NCBI RefSeq assembly: GCF_040218065.1 | Contig: NZ_JAVJQE010000009.1 | Span: 124,001 to 188,000, forward strand | Direction: 5' to 3' | DNA length: 64,000 nt | Origin: Marivibrio sp040218065 | Lineage (GTDB): Bacteria > Pseudomonadota > Alphaproteobacteria > UBA8366 > Aestuariispiraceae | Notes under the pieces: model-generated | Databases searched by the model: none | What the model was told of the DNA's origin: nothing | Seen by the model: the letters and a program-made list of their open reading frames with translations, nothing else | Position numbers and translations under genes: made by a program | Shown: positions 48,217 to 57,357 of the stretch, piece by piece | Position numbering within the stretch: position 1 is the first letter of the stretch | Layout: each line of letters begins with the position of its first letter

Positions 48217-50670
48217 CTACTCCGGCGGCCGCTCCACGAAATTCGCCACCACGGTCTTCGTCCCCGCCTTGTCGAATTCGATGGTCAGCCGGTCGCCGGA
48301 GACCTTGATCACGGTGCCGGGGCCGAATTTCTGGTGGAAGCAGCGCTCGCCCTCGCCCCAGTCGCTGTCGGCCGCGCCGCCGATCGGCTCGGCGCGGACG
48401 TCGATGACGGGCGGACGCGACGCCCCCGCGAGGCCGCGCTCCTGCAGGCGCTTCCAGCCCGGCCCGCCGCCGGAGGAGAAGCCCGACGTGCGCTCCGGCG
48501 CGCCGGGCCGCAGGCCTGAGCCGCGGGCGCCGAAACCGCCATAGGAGCTTCCCCCGTACGCCCCGCCGTACATGAAGCCGGCGCGCTCCTCCGCCATGCC
48601 GCCGCCGGAGCCGGCGTAGACGCCGCGGTCGGCCTCCATCAGCACATGGTCCTTGGGCAGCTCGTCGATGAAGCGCGAGGGCAGCGCCGCCTGCCAGGAG
48701 CCGTGAATGCGGCGGTTGGCGGCGAAGCTGATCTCGCAGCGCTCGCGCGCGCGGGTGACGCCGACATAGGCGAGCCGGCGCTCCTCCTCCAGGCCCGCCA
48801 GCCCGTTCTCGTCCATCGCGCGCTGGTGGGGGAAGAGGCCCTCCTCCCAGCCGGGCAGGAAGACGGTCCCGAACTCCAGCCCCTTGGCGGCGTGGAGCGT
48901 CATCAGGCTCACCATCGGACCCTGCGCGCGGTCGTCGGCGTCCATCACCAGGCTGACATGTTCCAGGAACTGCGCGAGGTCGTCATATTCCTCCATCGCG
49001 GTCAGCAGTTCCTTCAGGTTCTCGAGCTTGCCGGGCGCCTCGGGCTTTTTGCTTTCCTTCCACATGGCGGTGTACCCGCTCTCGTCGAGGACGGTCTCGG
49101 TGAGTTCGATATGGTCGACGCCTTCGGCCAGGCGCCGCCAGCGGTCGAAATCATCCAGGATCGCGGTCAGCGACCGGCGCGCGGCGGGTTTGAGCTCGTC
49201 GGTCTCGACCATCCGGCGCGCGGCGATGAATAGCGGCAGACGCTCCAGACGGGCGGCCTGATGGACCGCCTGCAGCGTCGTCTTGCCGACGCCGCGGGTG
49301 GGTTTGTTCACGATCCGCTCGAAGGCCAGATCGTCGGCCGGCTGGGCGATGACCCGCAGATAGGCGATGGCGTCGCGCACCTCCTCGCGCTCGTAGAAGC
49401 GCGGGCCGCCGACGACGCGATAGGGTACGCCCAGCGTGATCATGCGCTCCTCGAACTCGCGCGTCTGGAAGCCGGCGCGCACCAGCACCGCGATCTCGTC
49501 CAGCGAATAGCCCTTGAGCTGCAGCGCCTCGATCTCCTCGCCGACGAGACGGGCCTCCTCCTCGCCGTCCCACAGGCCGCGCACGCGGACCTTGTCGCCC
49601 TCGTCCTCCAGGTCGGTCCAAAGCGTCTTGCCGAGCCGGCCCTGATTATGCGCGATGAGGCCCGAGGCCGCGCCCAGGATATTGGGGGTGGAGCGGTAAT
49701 TGCGCTCCAGCCGGATCACCTTGGCGCCGGGAAAGTCCTTCTCGAAACGCAGGATGTTGCCGACCTCCGCCCCGCGCCAGCCGTAGATCGACTGGTCGTC
49801 GTCGCCGACGCAGCAGATGTTGGCCGGCCCCTCCGTCGCCTCGTCCGTCTTGGCCAGCAGCCGCAGCCAGAGATACTGCGAGATGTTGGTGTCCTGATAC
49901 TCGTCCACGAGAATGTAGCGGAAGAGGCCGCGATACTGGGCCAGGACGTCCGGGTTCTCGGTGAAGACGGTCAAATTGTGCAGCAGCAGGTCGCCGAAGT
50001 CGCAGGCGTTCAGGGTCTGCAGGCGCTCCTGATAGATCTTGTAGATCTGGATGGCGCGACCGTTCGCAACCTCCCCGGCGTCGCCGGCGTCGACCTTGGC
50101 CGGCGTCAGGCCCTTGTCCTTCCAGCGCTGGATCACGTGAATCAGCATCCGCGCGGGCCAGCGCTTCTCGTCGATGCGCTCGGCCTCCAGGATCTGCTTC
50201 AGCAGCCGGATCTGGTCGTCGGTGTCCAGGATCGTGAAATTGGATTTTAGGCCGACCAATTCGGCGTGACGCCGCAGGATGCGCGTCGCCAGCGCGTGGA
50301 AGGTGCCGAGCCACATGCCCTCCGTCGCCGGGCCGATCAGGTCGGCGACGCGCTCGCGCATCTCGCGCGAGGCCTTGTTGGTGAAGGTGACGCACAGGAT
50401 CTGATAGGGCCGGGCGCGCCCCTCATGCAGGATCTGGGCGAGGCGCGTGGTCAGCACCCGCGTCTTGCCCGTGCCCGCGCCGGCCAGCACCAGCACCGGC
50501 CCGTCGACCGCCAGCACGGCCTCGCGCTGGGCCTCGTTCAGCGTCTCAAGCCAGCGCGGCGGCGGCGCGTTCGGCGCAGGCGCGCGTCCCGGGCCGGGAT
50601 AGGCCGGCGCCGGGCCGCTGGGCGCGCCGGGCCAATCGTCGTCGTCATCGTAATCGAGCGGATCGGACAT
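48217..50670 (-). CDS. uvrD: UvrD/PcrA-type ATP-dependent DNA helicase
   Basis: Superfamily 1A 3'-5' helicase for nucleotide excision and mismatch repair. The 817-residue protein has a Pro/Asp-rich N-terminus, the Q motif LNEAQREAV, Walker A AGAGTGKT (63-70), TFTNKASREM, Walker B VDEYQDTN, QSIYGWRGAE, LERNYRS and TLHAAKGLEF. The C-terminal ~100 residues are Gly-rich and end in a small beta domain (VIKVSGDRLTIEFDKAGTKT), as in PcrA/UvrD. Complete. Confidence 0.94.
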   Translation of the reverse strand: MSDPLDYDDDDDWPGAPSGPAPAYPGPGRAPAPNAPPPRWLETLNEAQREAVLAVDGPVLVLAGAGTGKTRVLTTRLAQILHEGRARPYQILCVTFTNKASREMRERVADLIGPATEGMWLGTFHALATRILRRHAELVGLKSNFTILDTDDQIRLLKQILEAERIDEKRWPARMLIHVIQRWKDKGLTPAKVDAGDAGEVANGRAIQIYKIYQERLQTLNACDFGDLLLHNLTVFTENPDVLAQYRGLFRYILVDEYQDTNISQYLWLRLLAKTDEATEGPANICCVGDDDQSIYGWRGAEVGNILRFEKDFPGAKVIRLERNYRSTPNILGAASGLIAHNQGRLGKTLWTDLEDEGDKVRVRGLWDGEEEARLVGEEIEALQLKGYSLDEIAVLVRAGFQTREFEERMITLGVPYRVVGGPRFYEREEVRDAIAYLRVIAQPADDLAFERIVNKPTRGVGKTTLQAVHQAARLERLPLFIAARRMVETDELKPAARRSLTAILDDFDRWRRLAEGVDHIELTETVLDESGYTAMWKESKKPEAPGKLENLKELLTAMEEYDDLAQFLEHVSLVMDADDRAQGPMVSLMTLHAAKGLEFGTVFLPGWEEGLFPHQRAMDENGLAGLEEERRLAYVGVTRARERCEISFAANRRIHGSWQAALPSRFIDELPKDHVLMEADRGVYAGSGGGMAEERAGFMYGGAYGGSSYGGFGARGSGLRPGAPERTSGFSSGGGPGWKRLQERGLAGASRPPVIDVRAEPIGGAADSDWGEGERCFHQKFGPGTVIKVSGDRLTIEFDKAGTKTVVANFVERPPE

Positions 50671-50796
50671 GATGAGGCGGACTATAGCGTCTTGCGCCGA
50701 TCAGACCAGACGGCGGCGTTAAATCGCGGCCCCGCCGTCGCTTATTCCAAGCCCCCGGCGCCGTCCCGGCGCCCGGGCGCCTCGAATCGGGCGGGC

Positions 50797-50825
50797 TTGA
50801 CATATTGCTTCGGCAGCCGAAGTAA
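50797..50825 (+). promoter_or_regulatory. BCCT promoter with central palindromic operator
   Basis: A consensus -35 TTGACA (50797-50802) is followed in the spacer by the perfect palindrome CTTCGGC-A-GCCGAAG (50808-50822), flanked by TT and AA that also pair. The -10 would fall near 50820-50825 and is weak. A repressor bound here would block polymerase. The transporter start is 70 bp downstream. Confidence 0.6.
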
Positions 50826-50895
50826 GCCTCAAGTCAAAGGCGCCGCCCTCGGGTCGCGCCGACGCGTTTTCACGGGAGAGAGGGGGATCGAAGCG

Positions 50896-52506
50896 ATGAG
50901 CGCGATCCGATCATATCTCAACACGCACACGAACCCGCCGGTGTTCATCATCTCGGCGGTTCTGGTGCTCGCCTTCGTCGTCTGGGGCGTCGTCGCCCCC
51001 GGCACGCTGGACGAACTCGCTGGCGGCCTGATGAGTTGGACCACCGAGACCTTCGGCTGGTGGTACATCGCCGCCATGACCGGCTTCATGGTCTTCGTCC
51101 TGTTTCTGATGTTCAGCCCCTACGGCCGCATCAAGATCGGCAAGGACGACGAGAAGCCCGAGTGGGGCACCTGGTCCTGGTTCTCCATGCTGTTCACGGC
51201 CGGCATGGGCATCGGCCTCGTCTTCTACGGCGTGGCGGAGCCGATCTTCCACTACAACAGCCCGCCGACGATGGAGGGCGGCACCGACGCCGCCGCCTTC
51301 GAGGCGATGAAGATCACCTTCTTCCATTGGGGCCTCCACCCCTGGGCGATGTATCTCGTGATCGGCCTGTCGATGGGCTACTTCTGCTTCCGGCACGATC
51401 TGCCGCTGCGCCCCGCCAGCGCGTTCTATCCGCTGATCGGCAAGGGCGTTTACGGCTGGGTCGGCAACACGATCGACATTCTCGCCGTCTTCGGCACGCT
51501 GTTCGGTCTGGCGACGTCGCTCGGCCTCGGCGCTTCGCAGATCAACGCCGGGCTTTCGGAAGTCTTCGGGATCGCCCAGAACGCGACCGTTCAGGTCCTG
51601 ATCATCGCGGCCGTGACGGCGGTCGCCGTGACGTCCGTCATGCTGGGGCTGGGCTCGGGCGTGCGCCGGCTCTCTGTCGTGAACATGTATCTGGCCCTTC
51701 TGTTGGCCGCGGTCGTGTTCGTCGCCGGGCCGACGCTGTTCATTCTGGAGTTCATGATCGGCTCGACGGGCAACTACGTTCAGACCCTGCCGTCGACCAG
51801 CCTGCGGCTTTTCAGCCTGAGCAATGAGGGCTCCGATTGGATCTCCAGCTGGACGCTCTTCTATTGGGGCTGGTGGATCGCCTGGTCGCCTTTCGTTGGC
51901 ATGTTCATCGCACGGATTTCGCGCGGGCGAACGATCCGCCAGTTCATCGCCGGCGCGCTGTTCGCCCCGGTCGGCGTCTCCATCGCCTGGTTCACCGTCT
52001 TCGGCGGCAGCGCGCTCAAGATGATCATGGGCGACGGGTCGAGCCCGCTGGCCGACGCCGGCACCACCAACGCGATGTTCCTGCTGCTCGAAGAACTGCC
52101 GCTGGCCGAGGCGTTCACCACGCTGCTCTCGCTGCTGGCGGTGATCGTGGTGGCGATCTTCTTCGCGACGTCATCGGACTCGGGCTCGCTTGTGGTCGAC
52201 ATGCTGACCAACGGCGGCGATCCGCATCCGATTTGGCAGCAGCGCTTCTTCTGGGCGGTGCTGGAAGGCGCCGTCGCCGCGATTCTGCTGGTCGCCGGCG
52301 CCGCCGGCGGCGGCAACCCGCTCTCGGCGCTGCAAACCGCGGCCGTGACGTCCGGTCTGCCCTTCTCGGTCGTGCTGGTCTTTATGGCGTGGGGACTGCT
52401 GCGCGCCCTGCGCCGGGACCGCGTGCCGGCCCCGACGGGCGCGGCGCAGCACCCGGACCACGCGCCGCAAGCGTCCCGCGCGACGCAACCCGCCGCCGGC
52501 GACTGA
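50896..52506 (+). CDS. BCCT-family betaine/choline/carnitine transporter
   Basis: Secondary transporter for quaternary ammonium compounds across the inner membrane. The 536-residue protein has about twelve membrane helices, the glycine stretch TAGMGIGLVFYGVAEPI, and the aromatic substrate region WTLFYWGWWIAWSPFVGMFI with RISRGRTIRQF, plus ATSSDSGSLVVDM. Whether it takes betaine, choline or carnitine, and by Na+ or H+, cannot be read reliably. ATG at 50896 follows GGGGGATCG. Ends with a Pro/Ala-rich cytoplasmic tail. Confidence 0.93.
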   Translation: MSAIRSYLNTHTNPPVFIISAVLVLAFVVWGVVAPGTLDELAGGLMSWTTETFGWWYIAAMTGFMVFVLFLMFSPYGRIKIGKDDEKPEWGTWSWFSMLFTAGMGIGLVFYGVAEPIFHYNSPPTMEGGTDAAAFEAMKITFFHWGLHPWAMYLVIGLSMGYFCFRHDLPLRPASAFYPLIGKGVYGWVGNTIDILAVFGTLFGLATSLGLGASQINAGLSEVFGIAQNATVQVLIIAAVTAVAVTSVMLGLGSGVRRLSVVNMYLALLLAAVVFVAGPTLFILEFMIGSTGNYVQTLPSTSLRLFSLSNEGSDWISSWTLFYWGWWIAWSPFVGMFIARISRGRTIRQFIAGALFAPVGVSIAWFTVFGGSALKMIMGDGSSPLADAGTTNAMFLLLEELPLAEAFTTLLSLLAVIVVAIFFATSSDSGSLVVDMLTNGGDPHPIWQQRFFWAVLEGAVAAILLVAGAAGGGNPLSALQTAAVTSGLPFSVVLVFMAWGLLRALRRDRVPAPTGAAQHPDHAPQASRATQPAAGD

Positions 52507-52543
52507 GGCGTCGGAAGCCGGGGCGCGCGGCCCCGAACGGCGC

Positions 52544-52577
52544 CGAACGGCCCCGCCCGCCCGGGCGGGGCCGTTCG
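52544..52577. terminator. Long GC-rich terminator hairpin
   Basis: A 16-bp perfect inverted repeat, CGAACGGCCCCGCCCG with CGGGCGGGGCCGTTCG, centred at 52560/52561. It lies between the convergent BCCT (+) and PAS (-) genes, 37 bp after one stop and 23 bp from the other, so it likely terminates both. No T-run follows. Confidence 0.75.
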
Positions 52578-52600
52578 CGCGTCCCGCGACCTTCGACGAT

Positions 52601-53110
52601 TCACGGGTTGTGCGGGTCGAACGTCGGCGAAGACGCCTCCTGGCCCACCCGCTTCAGATCGGCGGCGATGAGCCACAGCATGTCCACCCTCTTCCCGTCG
52701 GCCGCCAAAGGCAGAATCAGACGGGAATACTCAAGATGCTCCCGCCCCTCGACCAACGGATAGGTCCGGTGGGAGAAATGCGGGCGCCGGCCCTCAACAA
52801 TGGCGCGGTAGGTCGCCAGCGCCTGATCAAGATAGGCGCCGACATAGAGCTGATCGAAGCGCTTCCCCGTCGGATCCCGCCCGGCGCGCGCGGCGATTTC
52901 CGTGCCCGCCAGGCGATAGCGGAAATTTGGACCCTGCGGCTCCTCTAGCACCTCAACCAACGCCACCCGCGGCAATTGCTGGGGAAAATCGAGAGGATCA
53001 ATGTCGCGACGGCCCGGCAGGCGGCCGTCGCGCCGCCGGGCGCGCCAGTAGCTCAGCATCGCCTGCAGTTCAGGATGCTCGACATCGTCGACGCTGGTCA
53101 TCCGTCGCAT
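52601..53110 (-). CDS. PAS-domain protein (PAS_5/DUF1488-like)
   Basis: A 169-residue soluble protein made of one PAS-like domain of the type found as single-domain proteins in alphaproteobacteria. Recognisable parts: HPELQAMLSYWRARRRDGRL, DPLDFPQQLPRVALVEV, FRYRLAGTEIAARAGRDPTG and a C-terminal LILPLAADGKRVDMLW. No output domain is present, so it may be a sensor that acts through a partner. Start taken at 53110 because GGGGAAAGG precedes it; 53101 is an alternative. Confidence 0.75.
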   Translation of the reverse strand: MRRMTSVDDVEHPELQAMLSYWRARRRDGRLPGRRDIDPLDFPQQLPRVALVEVLEEPQGPNFRYRLAGTEIAARAGRDPTGKRFDQLYVGAYLDQALATYRAIVEGRRPHFSHRTYPLVEGREHLEYSRLILPLAADGKRVDMLWLIAADLKRVGQEASSPTFDPHNP

Positions 53111-53203
53111 CCTTTCCCCTTGACGCCCCCGTCGGAACGCGCCCGCGGAGGGCGGCATGCACTCGCCCCTGCAGCTTAATTTATTCCTCAATGGGCGCGT
53201 CGA

Positions 53204-54973
53204 TCAAATCCGCTCTTCCTTCCGGGTCTCCAACACGGTGTGATGGTAGGCCGAAAGCACGTCGCGCTCATGAAGCACGCCGACCAGCTTGCCGCTGGCC
53301 TCGTCGACGACCGCGACATGCTCCTCGCCGCAACGTTCCAGGAACCACATCGCTTCCTCCAAATCATCGTCCTGATCGGCGGTCGGCGGATCGCGTCGAC
53401 AGACGTCGATGGCGCGCACCTGATCGTCATGGCTGCGGTCGAACGCGTCGTCGGCCAGGTCGAGCAGCGTGAGCGTGCCGACGAGGATGCCCTCCTCATC
53501 GACCACGAAGACCTCGGCGTAGCTGGTCTGGGTCAACGCGCGGCGCACTTCCGGCAGCCGGGCGCTCGGCTGCAAGGTGACGAAATCCTGTTTCATCACG
53601 GTCTTGATCTTGGTTTGGCGCAAGACGCGGCTTTCCCGGCCGCCGGCCAGATTGACGCCGCGGGCGGCCAGTTGGAAGCCGAAGAACCCGCGCCCGAAGA
53701 CCTGCAGCATGACCTGCGAGGCGATGACGGTCGCGATCATCACCGCGATCGTCAGCGCGTAGTCCCCCGTCATCTCGAAGACGATCAGAATGGTCGAGAT
53801 CGGCGCGCCCAACACCGCGCCCGCGACCGCCCCCATGCCGACCAGCGTGTAGGCGCCGTGCCCGGAGGAGAGATGCGGAAAGAACCCGGTCGCCACCACG
53901 CCGAAGGCGCCGCCCAGCATCGCGCCGAGAAACAGCGAGGGCGAGAACACGCCCCCGCCCATACCGGATCCCAGCGTGATCGCCGTCGCCGCGGTTTTGA
54001 GCACGATCAAAAGGATCAGCATGTGGAGCGCCAGCTCCTCGTTCAACGCCTCGTCCGTCGCCTCGTACCCGACGCCCATGACCTGGGGGAAGGTGACGCC
54101 GATCGCGCCGACCAGCAGGCCAGCCATCGCCGGCCGCGCCCAGATCGGCAGGTCCAACCGCTTGTGCGTCCTCTGCACCGCGTCGATCGACCAGACGAAG
54201 GCCATGGCGACCACCGCGCTCAGGACCCCCAGCATCGCGAAAGCCGGAAACTCCCAAAACGAGCCGATCTCGTGCGGCGGCAGGATGAAGGCCGGATAGT
54301 CGCCGAAATAGGCGCGGCTGACGATCGTGCCGGTGACCGAGGCGATGACGACCGGCGCGAAGGCGCGCAGCGCGTAGTTGCCCGTCACCACCTCCAGCGC
54401 GAAAAAGACGCCGGCGATAGGCGCGTTGAAGCTGGCCGCCACGCCGGCCGCCACCCCGCAGCCCAGCAGGGTCTGGCCTAACGATCGGTCAAGATGCAGC
54501 ACCCGCGCGGTTTTGGCCGCCAGCGCCGCCGCGAAATGCACAACCGGTCCTTCCCGCCCGGCCGAGCCGCCGGAGCCGATCGTGATGGCTGAGATGACGA
54601 AGCCGCGCAGACCGGCGTTCAGACTCATGCGGCCGCCGTGCAGCGCGCTCGCCTCGATCACGTCGGCGACGCCGAGCGGTCGTTTTTCGGGCGAGAAGAA
54701 CCGCAGGATCAAGCCGACCAACACCCCCCCGCCGGCCGGCGCCAACAGGATCCACCACCAGGGATGATCGGCCGCCATGGAATGGAACAATTCGCCGTCG
54801 AAGCCGTAGAAGACGAATTGCACCCACTCGATCGCTTCGCGGAAGCCGATCGCCGCGCCGCCGCCGAGCAGCCCGACCGCCACCGCCAAGGCGGAGAGGA
54901 TGATCTGCTCATTGCGGGCGAGATCGCGGATGCGATCGGTCAGCGCCTGAGGCGAGAACAGCGCCACCTTCAA
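53204..54973 (-). CDS. ClC-family chloride channel/antiporter with CBS domains
   Basis: A 589-residue ClC protein: an ~430-residue membrane domain with selectivity motifs GSGGSAGREGP (the gating Glu present, which favours Cl-/H+ exchange) and GSGMGGGVFSPSLFLGA, and a C-terminal cytoplasmic pair of CBS repeats (VMKQDFVTLQPSARLPEV, then a second ending near HERDVLSAYH). CBS domains usually bind adenine nucleotides. Complete and normal in length. Role in acid or osmotic stress is inferred from family. Confidence 0.94.
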   Translation of the reverse strand: MKVALFSPQALTDRIRDLARNEQIILSALAVAVGLLGGGAAIGFREAIEWVQFVFYGFDGELFHSMAADHPWWWILLAPAGGGVLVGLILRFFSPEKRPLGVADVIEASALHGGRMSLNAGLRGFVISAITIGSGGSAGREGPVVHFAAALAAKTARVLHLDRSLGQTLLGCGVAAGVAASFNAPIAGVFFALEVVTGNYALRAFAPVVIASVTGTIVSRAYFGDYPAFILPPHEIGSFWEFPAFAMLGVLSAVVAMAFVWSIDAVQRTHKRLDLPIWARPAMAGLLVGAIGVTFPQVMGVGYEATDEALNEELALHMLILLIVLKTAATAITLGSGMGGGVFSPSLFLGAMLGGAFGVVATGFFPHLSSGHGAYTLVGMGAVAGAVLGAPISTILIVFEMTGDYALTIAVMIATVIASQVMLQVFGRGFFGFQLAARGVNLAGGRESRVLRQTKIKTVMKQDFVTLQPSARLPEVRRALTQTSYAEVFVVDEEGILVGTLTLLDLADDAFDRSHDDQVRAIDVCRRDPPTADQDDDLEEAMWFLERCGEEHVAVVDEASGKLVGVLHERDVLSAYHHTVLETRKEERI

Positions 54974-55145
54974 CTCCCCCGTGACGCCGCCCGCGGGTCC
55001 CGACGCCCGATACGGCGCTGGCGGCGGGGTCGAAAGCGTCAGAAAGTCAACCTGTTAGAACCAGCAATCAGCGTAGCGCGGAGCGTCGCTCCACCACAAG
55101 GGCCGGGCCGCGGCCGGGGCCGCGCCTCGGGCCGCGCGCGGCGTT

Positions 55146-56201
55146 TCAGTCGGCCTCGATCGTGTCGAGCTGATCTTCCAGCACCGTCTGGTTGCGCCCG
55201 TGACGCTTGGCGAAATAGAGCCCTTCGTCGGCGCGATGGATCAACTCCGACAAGGGCTCGCCCGGCCGGAACAGCGCGACCCCGAGCGACAATGTGATGT
55301 TGCCCATCTCCTCGCCCGTCTGACGGTTGCGGATGCGCTTGCTGGCGACAGTGTTGCGGATCTGCTCGCACACGGTCTTCGCGTCGGCGATTGCGGTGTG
55401 CGGAAGGATCACGCCGAACTCCTCTCCGCCGTAGCGCGCGGCGAGATCGCGGCCCTTCACGTTCTCTTTCATAATCCGGGCGACCAGCTTCAAGACCTGA
55501 TCGCCCGTCTGATGGCCGTAGGTGTCGTTGAATTTCTTGAAGAAATCGATGTCGGTCAGGGCGAGGCACAGAGGCGCCCCGTCCTCCATCGCCTCCATTG
55601 CGGCGCGCCGCAGCACGGCGTCGAACATTTTACGGTTAGCGATGCCGGTCAGCGCGTCGGTCATCGCCTCGCGCTGCACCTCTTCGAGGTTCTGGCGCAA
55701 CGATTCGATTTCGCTGGAGCTGTTCTCAAGCTTTTCCTGCAGCTTCTGATTGGAGGATTGCATCTTCTGCGTCTCCGCCACCAGCTGCTGCACCGCGGCC
55801 TTGATGCCCCCCAGACCGTCGGATTTCGCGATCGCGCCGAGTCCGCTCTTCAAGGACGCTTCGAAATCGTCCGCCCCTTCCGAGGCCTGCCCGAGCATGG
55901 CGAGGATCTGCGTCATCTGATCCTCGATCTTGCGCCCGGTCTCCTGCACGGCGAGCCCTTCGTCGCTGCTGGAGAAATATTTCTCATAGAGTTCCGCGTT
56001 CTGAGTCGGATCGAACCCTTGCTTGTTGGAGATCAGCACGTCCATCGCCTTGCGCAGGTCGGGGATGGTCTCCCCGACATAGGCGTACCAGACGGTGAAA
56101 TTCTTCGGCGTAGGCGGAATCTTACGCTCGCGCATCAGCGCCAAAGCGCGCTCCGCGTAAGCGTCCGCTTGATCGAAACCGTCGCCGAATTCCACCTGCA
56201 A
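55146..56201 (-). CDS. Diguanylate cyclase with coiled-coil signalling region
   Basis: A 351-residue cytoplasmic GGDEF protein that should make cyclic di-GMP. Residues 1-~130 form an uncharacterised helical sensor region (KIPPTPKNFTVWYAYVGE), ~140-175 a coiled coil, and ~178-345 the GGDEF domain with DALTGIANRKMFD, LTDIDFFKKFNDTYGH and active site GGEEF at 258-262. The usual inhibitory RxxD site reads KGRD at 249-252, so product feedback may be weak or absent. No membrane segment. Confidence 0.93.
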   Translation of the reverse strand: MQVEFGDGFDQADAYAERALALMRERKIPPTPKNFTVWYAYVGETIPDLRKAMDVLISNKQGFDPTQNAELYEKYFSSSDEGLAVQETGRKIEDQMTQILAMLGQASEGADDFEASLKSGLGAIAKSDGLGGIKAAVQQLVAETQKMQSSNQKLQEKLENSSSEIESLRQNLEEVQREAMTDALTGIANRKMFDAVLRRAAMEAMEDGAPLCLALTDIDFFKKFNDTYGHQTGDQVLKLVARIMKENVKGRDLAARYGGEEFGVILPHTAIADAKTVCEQIRNTVASKRIRNRQTGEEMGNITLSLGVALFRPGEPLSELIHRADEGLYFAKRHGRNQTVLEDQLDTIEAD

Positions 56202-56336
56202 AACCCCTACAGTCCCAGCACGTCCGGGCGGCCGCCCGAGCGAACCGCGCGCCCCCTGTGCGAACGCCCCTCCCGTTCGCTGCTTATGCTAGCAAATCGA
56301 CGCGCGCTCACAAGCGATTTGCCGGGGTTCCGCGTC

Positions 56337-56828
56337 TTAACGGCGCAACCCGATAACCCGTCCCGCCCCTTCAGGCGTCGGAAGGGGGGCCTGACGGTCG
56401 CTCAGGTCCCGCAAGTTCGCCAGAACCGACTCCGGCATGGGCGCGCTGCGCCGCGCCGTCATGTCGACATGGACGGTCAAGATCTCGTTGGTCGCGGCGA
56501 GGAAACCCTCCTCGGCGTGGTGCATCATATGAAAGAATCGAATCCGCTTCGAATCGAATCCCAGAAGCTGCGTGGCGAAGACGAGCGGCGCGCCGCCGCG
56601 CAGTTCGCGCTTGTAGGTCACGTTCATGTCGACGACGAAGAATGAGGCGTTTGCGCCCGCCCGATAGGCGGCGTCGAGGCCGATCCCGTCGGTGAAATGG
56701 TCGGTCGCATGGTCGAAAGCCAGAACGTAGTAGGCCACGTTCATGTGGCCGTTGTAGTCAATCCACTCCTCCCGAACCTCCTCGCGCCACCCTTGCACGA
56801 GGGCGGGATCGAATTCAGGCGCCGGCAT
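56337..56828 (-). CDS. Hotdog-fold acyl-CoA thioesterase
   Basis: A 163-residue single hotdog domain with the catalytic DYNGHMNVAYY stretch (Asp near residue 24) and a long central helix (YVLAFDHATDHFTDGIGL). Resembles 4-hydroxybenzoyl-CoA-type thioesterases and the family that includes betainyl/dehydrocarnitine thioesterases. The substrate is not readable. A BCCT transporter 4 kb away makes a quaternary-amine substrate possible, but this is inference. Confidence 0.82.
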   Translation of the reverse strand: MPAPEFDPALVQGWREEVREEWIDYNGHMNVAYYVLAFDHATDHFTDGIGLDAAYRAGANASFFVVDMNVTYKRELRGGAPLVFATQLLGFDSKRIRFFHMMHHAEEGFLAATNEILTVHVDMTARRSAPMPESVLANLRDLSDRQAPLPTPEGAGRVIGLRR

Positions 56829-57357
56829 GCTCCAACCTCCTCAAGATGACGATCGACCGGGCGCGCCCGGCGAGGCCGCCACGTAAGCGCATCGGGGGAT
56901 CGGGAAAAAGCGGCAAAAATGCAACAGGTTTGTCTTGAAAGACCGGACGCGTCATCTCGGATCATGACGCGTGTCGGACCCTGTGCTAACCAAAACCTAC
57001 TTGGGGATCGTGCGCCTAGACTTAGGCGAGGCCGCGCCGACGCTGGGCTGACGGCCTTGCTCGACGGGCTCTGTGGGACGAGGCGTTCTCGTCTGATCCG
57101 CAGGCGGGAGACGCTGCGTATTCAGCTTTACGACATGCTTGGTTGCGCGCCGAGGCCGCTGCGGTTAACTGATCCTTAGGGTGGATGCGCTTTAGTCGGG
57201 TCGACTGACCGAAGCGCCGCGGTGCGCTGGGCGACGGGGCGGCCCGGCTGCGGTGGGGAGTGAAACGGCCGGTCGCGCCGGAGGCGGACCGGACGAAGTG
57301 GAGTGCAAGGTGGAACGGGCTCTGACTGTTTTCAGCGATGCGATCGGGTGGACGGCC
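56829..57357. other. Divergent intergenic region thioesterase / mlaA
   Basis: About 530 bp with no recognised gene. It contains the inverted repeat ACGCGTCAT (56947-56955) and ATGACGCGT (56964-56972) and a smaller one, CGCCTA (57013-57018) with TAGGCG (57023-57028). An in-frame GTG at 57310 could extend mlaA upstream. A regulatory function is possible but unproven. Confidence 0.45.

Noticed and set aside
56225..56238. Perfect palindrome CGGGCGGCCGCCCG upstream of the diguanylate cyclase
   Set aside because: Short all-G/C palindromes are expected often in this composition; no promoter elements accompany it.
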